DNA of 63,259 nucleotides, taken from NCBI RefSeq assembly GCF_003236295.1, contig NZ_POTW01000031.1, forward strand, positions 1-63,259, written 5' to 3'. Shown one piece after another: positions 60,360-63,259 of this stretch (positions within the stretch are counted from its first letter, which is position 1; each line of letters starts with the position of its first letter). The translations under genes and the position numbers were made by a program. The DNA comes from Jiangella anatolica. GTDB lineage: Bacteria > Actinomycetota > Actinomycetes > Jiangellales > Jiangellaceae. The notes beneath the pieces are model-generated. The model did not search any database. It saw nothing but the letters and a program-made list of their open reading frames with translations, and had not been told where the DNA came from.

Positions 60360-60920
60360 TCAGTCCCGCCGCCGGTAGCCGTTCTGCCGGGGGCAGACGT
60401 GCCCGGACGGGTCCAGCGGCAGGCTGCACAGCGGGCACGGCGGCCGGCCCGCGGCGACGACGGCCTGGGCGCGCTTGACGAACGCCCGGGCGGCCGCGCC
60501 GTTCAGCCGCACCACCATGACGTCGCGGTCGGACTCGTCGGGGTCGTCCGGCGGCTCGGTGTCGTCGTCGACGACGGCGTAGGCGGCCATGACGATCTGC
60601 TCGTCCTCGGTGTCCCAGCGCAGCGTCATCGCCCCGACCCGGAACTCCTCGACGATCGGCTGCTCCAGCGGGTCGGCGTCCTCGAGCTCCGGCGGCGCGA
60701 CGGCGGGGACGGAGGTCAGCCCGCCGGCCCGGCGCAGGATCTCGTCGAGCATGTCGTCGACCCGCTCGGCCAGCACCGACACCTGCTCCTTCTCGAGCAG
60801 CACACTCACGAGTTTGGTGGCGTCGCGGGCCTGGAGGAAGAACGAGCGCTCACCGGGACGCCCGACGGTTCCGGCGATGAAGCGCTCGGGCTGATCGAAT
60901 CGGTACACCTGCACGGCCAC
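60360..60920 (-). CDS. DUF3090 family protein
   Basis: 186 residues, of normal family length. The opening QVYRFDQPERFIAGTVGRPGERSFFLQARD and the C-terminal zinc-finger-like CPLCSLPLDPSGHVCP (C-x2-C and HxC) match DUF3090. The Cys/His pattern suggests metal binding. It overlaps nothing and sits between the phosphomutase-like gene and the SCO1664-like gene in the order usual for actinomycetes. The function is not known. Confidence 0.88.
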   Translation of the reverse strand: MAVQVYRFDQPERFIAGTVGRPGERSFFLQARDATKLVSVLLEKEQVSVLAERVDDMLDEILRRAGGLTSVPAVAPPELEDADPLEQPIVEEFRVGAMTLRWDTEDEQIVMAAYAVVDDDTEPPDDPDESDRDVMVVRLNGAAARAFVKRAQAVVAAGRPPCPLCSLPLDPSGHVCPRQNGYRRRD

Positions 60921-60958
60921 CCAGAAAGCCTATCTCGCGGCCGCCGCCGAACCATGAT

Positions 60959-61657
60959 CTATTCCGCCGCGTCGCCCGCTCCCCCGCCGACGACGGCGTC
61001 GGAGCGGGTCGCACGGCGGCGACGGCGCGCCGGCGAGCGCAGGAACCCCAGGTCGCCGCCGGTGTCGTTGACGCGGAGCACGAACGGCCGCCGCTCGGTG
61101 AACGAGACGACCGAGACCGAGCACGGGTCGACGACCAGCCGCTGGAAGTGGTCGAGGTGCAGGCCCAGCGCCTCGGCGACGACGGCCTTGATCACGTCGG
61201 CGTGCGAGACGGCGAACCAGACGGCGCCGGCACCGTGCGACGAGGCCAGCTCGGCGTCGCGCCGGCGGACGGCGTCGACCGCGCGCTGCTGGACCGCGCG
61301 TAGCGACTCCCCGCCGGGGAAGACGACGCCGGACGGGTGCTCCTGGACGACCTTCCAGAGCTTCTCGCGGCGCAGCTCGCCCAGCGGCCGGCCGGTCCAG
61401 TCGCCGTAGTCGCACTCGATCAGCCCTTCGTCGGCGACCACGTCGCGGCCGGCCGCGATCGCCGTCGCCGTCTGCACGCACCGTTCCAGCGGGCTGCTGA
61501 CGACCGCCGCCGGGCGGACCGGCTCCAGCCGCCGCGCCAGCGCTTCCGCGCCGGCCCGGCCGGTGTCGTCGAGGCCGACGCCGGGCGAGCGTCCGGCCAG
61601 CACACCGGTCACATTGGCGGTGGTCCGGCCGTGGCGGATCAGGACGACAGTGGGCAT
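60959..61657 (-). CDS. Histidine phosphatase (MSMEG_4193-type putative phosphomutase)
   Basis: 232 residues. Catalytic RHG in VVLIRHGRTTAN (His phosphate acceptor), SSPLERCVQTA, ECDYGDWTGRPLGEL and VSHADVIKAVV (second His). The C-terminus beyond residue 200 is Arg/Gly-rich. Family members are called phosphomutases but many are phosphatases. It is first of the phosphomutase-DUF3090-SCO1664-mshC run, which the actinomycete order supports. Confidence 0.9.
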   Translation of the reverse strand: MPTVVLIRHGRTTANVTGVLAGRSPGVGLDDTGRAGAEALARRLEPVRPAAVVSSPLERCVQTATAIAAGRDVVADEGLIECDYGDWTGRPLGELRREKLWKVVQEHPSGVVFPGGESLRAVQQRAVDAVRRRDAELASSHGAGAVWFAVSHADVIKAVVAEALGLHLDHFQRLVVDPCSVSVVSFTERRPFVLRVNDTGGDLGFLRSPARRRRRATRSDAVVGGGAGDAAE

Positions 61658-61820
61658 GTGGGAAGCCTACGAGGCGTACCGATCGGGTGAACATGTGGCC
61701 AGAAGGTCGCGCCGATCACCGAAATGGGTTATCAAGTCTTCAGACAAACGTCTTCGTCGCCGGGACCGTTCGGCCCATCCGGGCTTCGCGCGTCGGGCAC
61801 GAAAGGGGGACGCGACGCCG

Positions 61821-63173
61821 ATGCGGAGCCTCAGACGACGCCGAGTGGCGGCCATCGCCGCCACGGCCGGCCTCGCGCTGGCCGCCGTCGGCGCGCCCGC
61901 CGTCGCGGACCCGTCCGTCACTCCGCCCGCGGCCACCCAGCCGCCCGCGCATCCGCCCACCGACGGCGCCGCGGAGACGCCGCCCGACGACCTGCCGCCG
62001 GGCACCGTCGCGCCGCCGCCGGTCGAGGCGCCGCCCGCGCCGGGCGACCCGGAGGACGCGTACGCGCAGGGCCTCGAGGGCGCCCAGACCGTCGCCGTCG
62101 CCGAGGCGCAGCGGCTCCTCGCGCAGGTGATGGCCGACCTCGACTCCGCGCAGGAGGTGTTCGCCACCGCCTCCGCGGCCGCCGACGACGCCCGCGCCAG
62201 CGACGTCCACGCCAAGCAGCAGCTGCGCATCGCGACCGAGTCGGTCGCCCGCACACAGCGCGAGATCGACGAGCTGGACGCCCGCTCCGAGGCGACCCGC
62301 AACACGATCGGCACCATCGCCCGCGAGGCCTACCAGGGCAACAACCTCGCCGCCCTGGGCGTCGTCCTCGGCGCGGAGACGCCCGACGACCTCGCGTCGC
62401 GGTACATGGGCATGCGGACGCTGCTGCGCACGGCCGACGGCGCGCTCGGCGAGATGGCGAACACGCAGGCCGAGCTGGCCAACGCGCACGCCCGGCTGGA
62501 GGGGCAGCGGCAGTCTCTGGAGACGGTGGCGAACGAGGCCGGCCGGTCGCTGGCGGCACTGGAGACGGCCGAGGCGGCGGCGCTCGCGGCCCGGCAGGTC
62601 GTCGACAACACGCAGACGCTGGTCGAGGCGGCCGTGCAGGCGGCGGCCGACGCCCGGCTGCAGGACTACCAGCGCTACATGGAGCTGCTGCAGCAGTCCA
62701 CCGAGGTCGGCGAGTTGCTGGCGGCGGCGAACTACGGCCCCGGCTTCGGCACCGGCACCTTCATCCGGCCGGCGACGGGCCCGACGACGTCGGAGTACGG
62801 GCAGCGGCTGCACCCGATCCTCGGCTACGTGAAGATGCACACCGGCCTCGACTTCGGCCGCGGCGACGGCCGCATCTACGCCGCGGACGCCGGCACCGTC
62901 ATCGAGGCGCGCTGGAACAACGCCTACGGCAACATGGTGATCCTCGACCACGGCATCGTGAACGGCCAGCGGCTCACCACGATGTACGCCCACCAGGCCG
63001 ACCTCATGGTGACGCCGGGCCAGCGCGTGGAGAAGGGCCAGTACATCGGCAACATCGGCTCGACCGGCTACTCCACCGGACCCCACCTGCACTTCGAGGT
63101 CCGCCTCGACGGCCAGCACACCGACCCCTGGCCGTGGGTGGCCAGCGCCCCGCTCCCCGGCGGCGCCGGCTAG
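61821..63173 (+). CDS. Secreted M23 family peptidoglycan endopeptidase with coiled coil
   Basis: 450 residues from ATG 61821 (GAAAGGGGG upstream). A basic signal peptide (RSLRRRRVAAIAATAGLALAAVGAPAVA) is followed by a Pro-rich linker (about 30-80) and a long coiled coil (about 95-300, EnvC-like), then an M23 LytM domain (about 320-440). Zinc ligands are in MHTGLDFGRG (H and D) and HLHFEVR (HxH). Like EnvC or RipA partners it may cleave stem peptides or activate an amidase at division. It is divergent from the phosphomutase gene. No riboswitch was recognised in its 160-base leader. Confidence 0.93.
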   Translation: MRSLRRRRVAAIAATAGLALAAVGAPAVADPSVTPPAATQPPAHPPTDGAAETPPDDLPPGTVAPPPVEAPPAPGDPEDAYAQGLEGAQTVAVAEAQRLLAQVMADLDSAQEVFATASAAADDARASDVHAKQQLRIATESVARTQREIDELDARSEATRNTIGTIAREAYQGNNLAALGVVLGAETPDDLASRYMGMRTLLRTADGALGEMANTQAELANAHARLEGQRQSLETVANEAGRSLAALETAEAAALAARQVVDNTQTLVEAAVQAAADARLQDYQRYMELLQQSTEVGELLAAANYGPGFGTGTFIRPATGPTTSEYGQRLHPILGYVKMHTGLDFGRGDGRIYAADAGTVIEARWNNAYGNMVILDHGIVNGQRLTTMYAHQADLMVTPGQRVEKGQYIGNIGSTGYSTGPHLHFEVRLDGQHTDPWPWVASAPLPGGAG

Positions 63174-63259
63174 CGGACCGGGTCGGCGAGCGCGCGGTCG
63201 AGGGCGGCGAGGCCCGCCGGCAGCCAGCTGGGCTTGCCGCCGTAGCGGCCCTCCTCCCC
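63170..63259 (-). CDS. C-terminal 29 residues of a gene running off the right edge
   Basis: An open minus-strand frame from the window edge ends in TAG at 63172-63170, overlapping the M23 stop by three bases. It reads GEEGRYGGKPSWLP then AGLAALDRALADPVR. The codon use matches the neighbours. Too short to identify. Confidence 0.5.
   Translation of the reverse strand, partial: GEEGRYGGKPSWLPAGLAALDRALADPVR

Noticed and set aside
61660-61820. Possible c-di-AMP (ydaO-type) riboswitch before the M23 peptidase, as often seen in actinomycetes
   Set aside because: The leader has stems and a GGGGGA run but lacks the conserved GGGGTGAATC and GGGGGACCC-like blocks of that class.

Overview
The window is high-GC DNA (roughly 70 percent or more by eye) packed with short-gap and 4-base-overlap operons. 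It carries actinomycete markers: mshC of mycothiol synthesis, the mshC/SCO1664-like/DUF3090/phosphomutase neighbourhood, the alaS-ruvX-mltG-aroE operon, a WYL regulator, DUF1918 and GTG starts. I infer a soil-type actinomycete; a Jiangella-like organism would fit, but nothing here proves the genus. No rRNA, tRNA, CRISPR array or complete insertion sequence was seen.

Layout. 1-12 kb is general metabolism and envelope: a truncated Ser/Thr kinase, 6-phosphogluconate dehydrogenase, an arginine deiminase/antiporter pair, a TetR-controlled drug ABC exporter, a vWA/solute-binding protein, a NodB-type deacetylase, a HAD protein and an MDR oxidoreductase. 12-19 kb is the conserved operon DUF948-DUF6167-alaS-ruvX-mltG-aroE-prepilin peptidase, read leftward. 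19-21 kb holds YdeI, VOC and WYL genes.

20.9-31.9 kb is an unusually complete glycopeptide (vancomycin-type) resistance island. vanH-vanA-vanX continue into a GNAT gene and a second murG. A second murF runs divergently from vanH, and a FemX/VanK-like gene and a C39-like peptidase gene form a further divergent pair. Three copies of a CGTAT-N10-ATACG box sit before femX, vanH and murF, each at the same 8-base offset from a TATA-like -10. A serine hydrolase-response regulator-histidine kinase operon converges on murG and may supply the sensor.

34-57 kb looks like one co-regulated accessory locus. It has three secreted beta-propeller proteins with a four-cysteine repeat tail, two DapA-like aldolases, two dehydrogenases, a ThyX, two DegT aminotransferases, two metal-dependent amidohydrolases each coupled to a degenerate partner lacking the metal ligands, and a sugar ABC importer. 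A CGG-N6-CCG palindrome (mostly CGGYCTNGNCCG) recurs upstream of all four enzyme, propeller and transport promoters, and in the gap before a divergently read wHTH regulator that is the obvious candidate to bind it. The pathway substrate is unknown. A 165-bp MITE-like element with perfect 20-bp inverted ends lies at its left edge.

57-63 kb returns to core functions: an Erm-type 23S rRNA methyltransferase behind a leader peptide and a terminator/antiterminator attenuator, then mshC, SCO1664-like, DUF3090, a phosphomutase-like gene and a secreted M23 peptidase.
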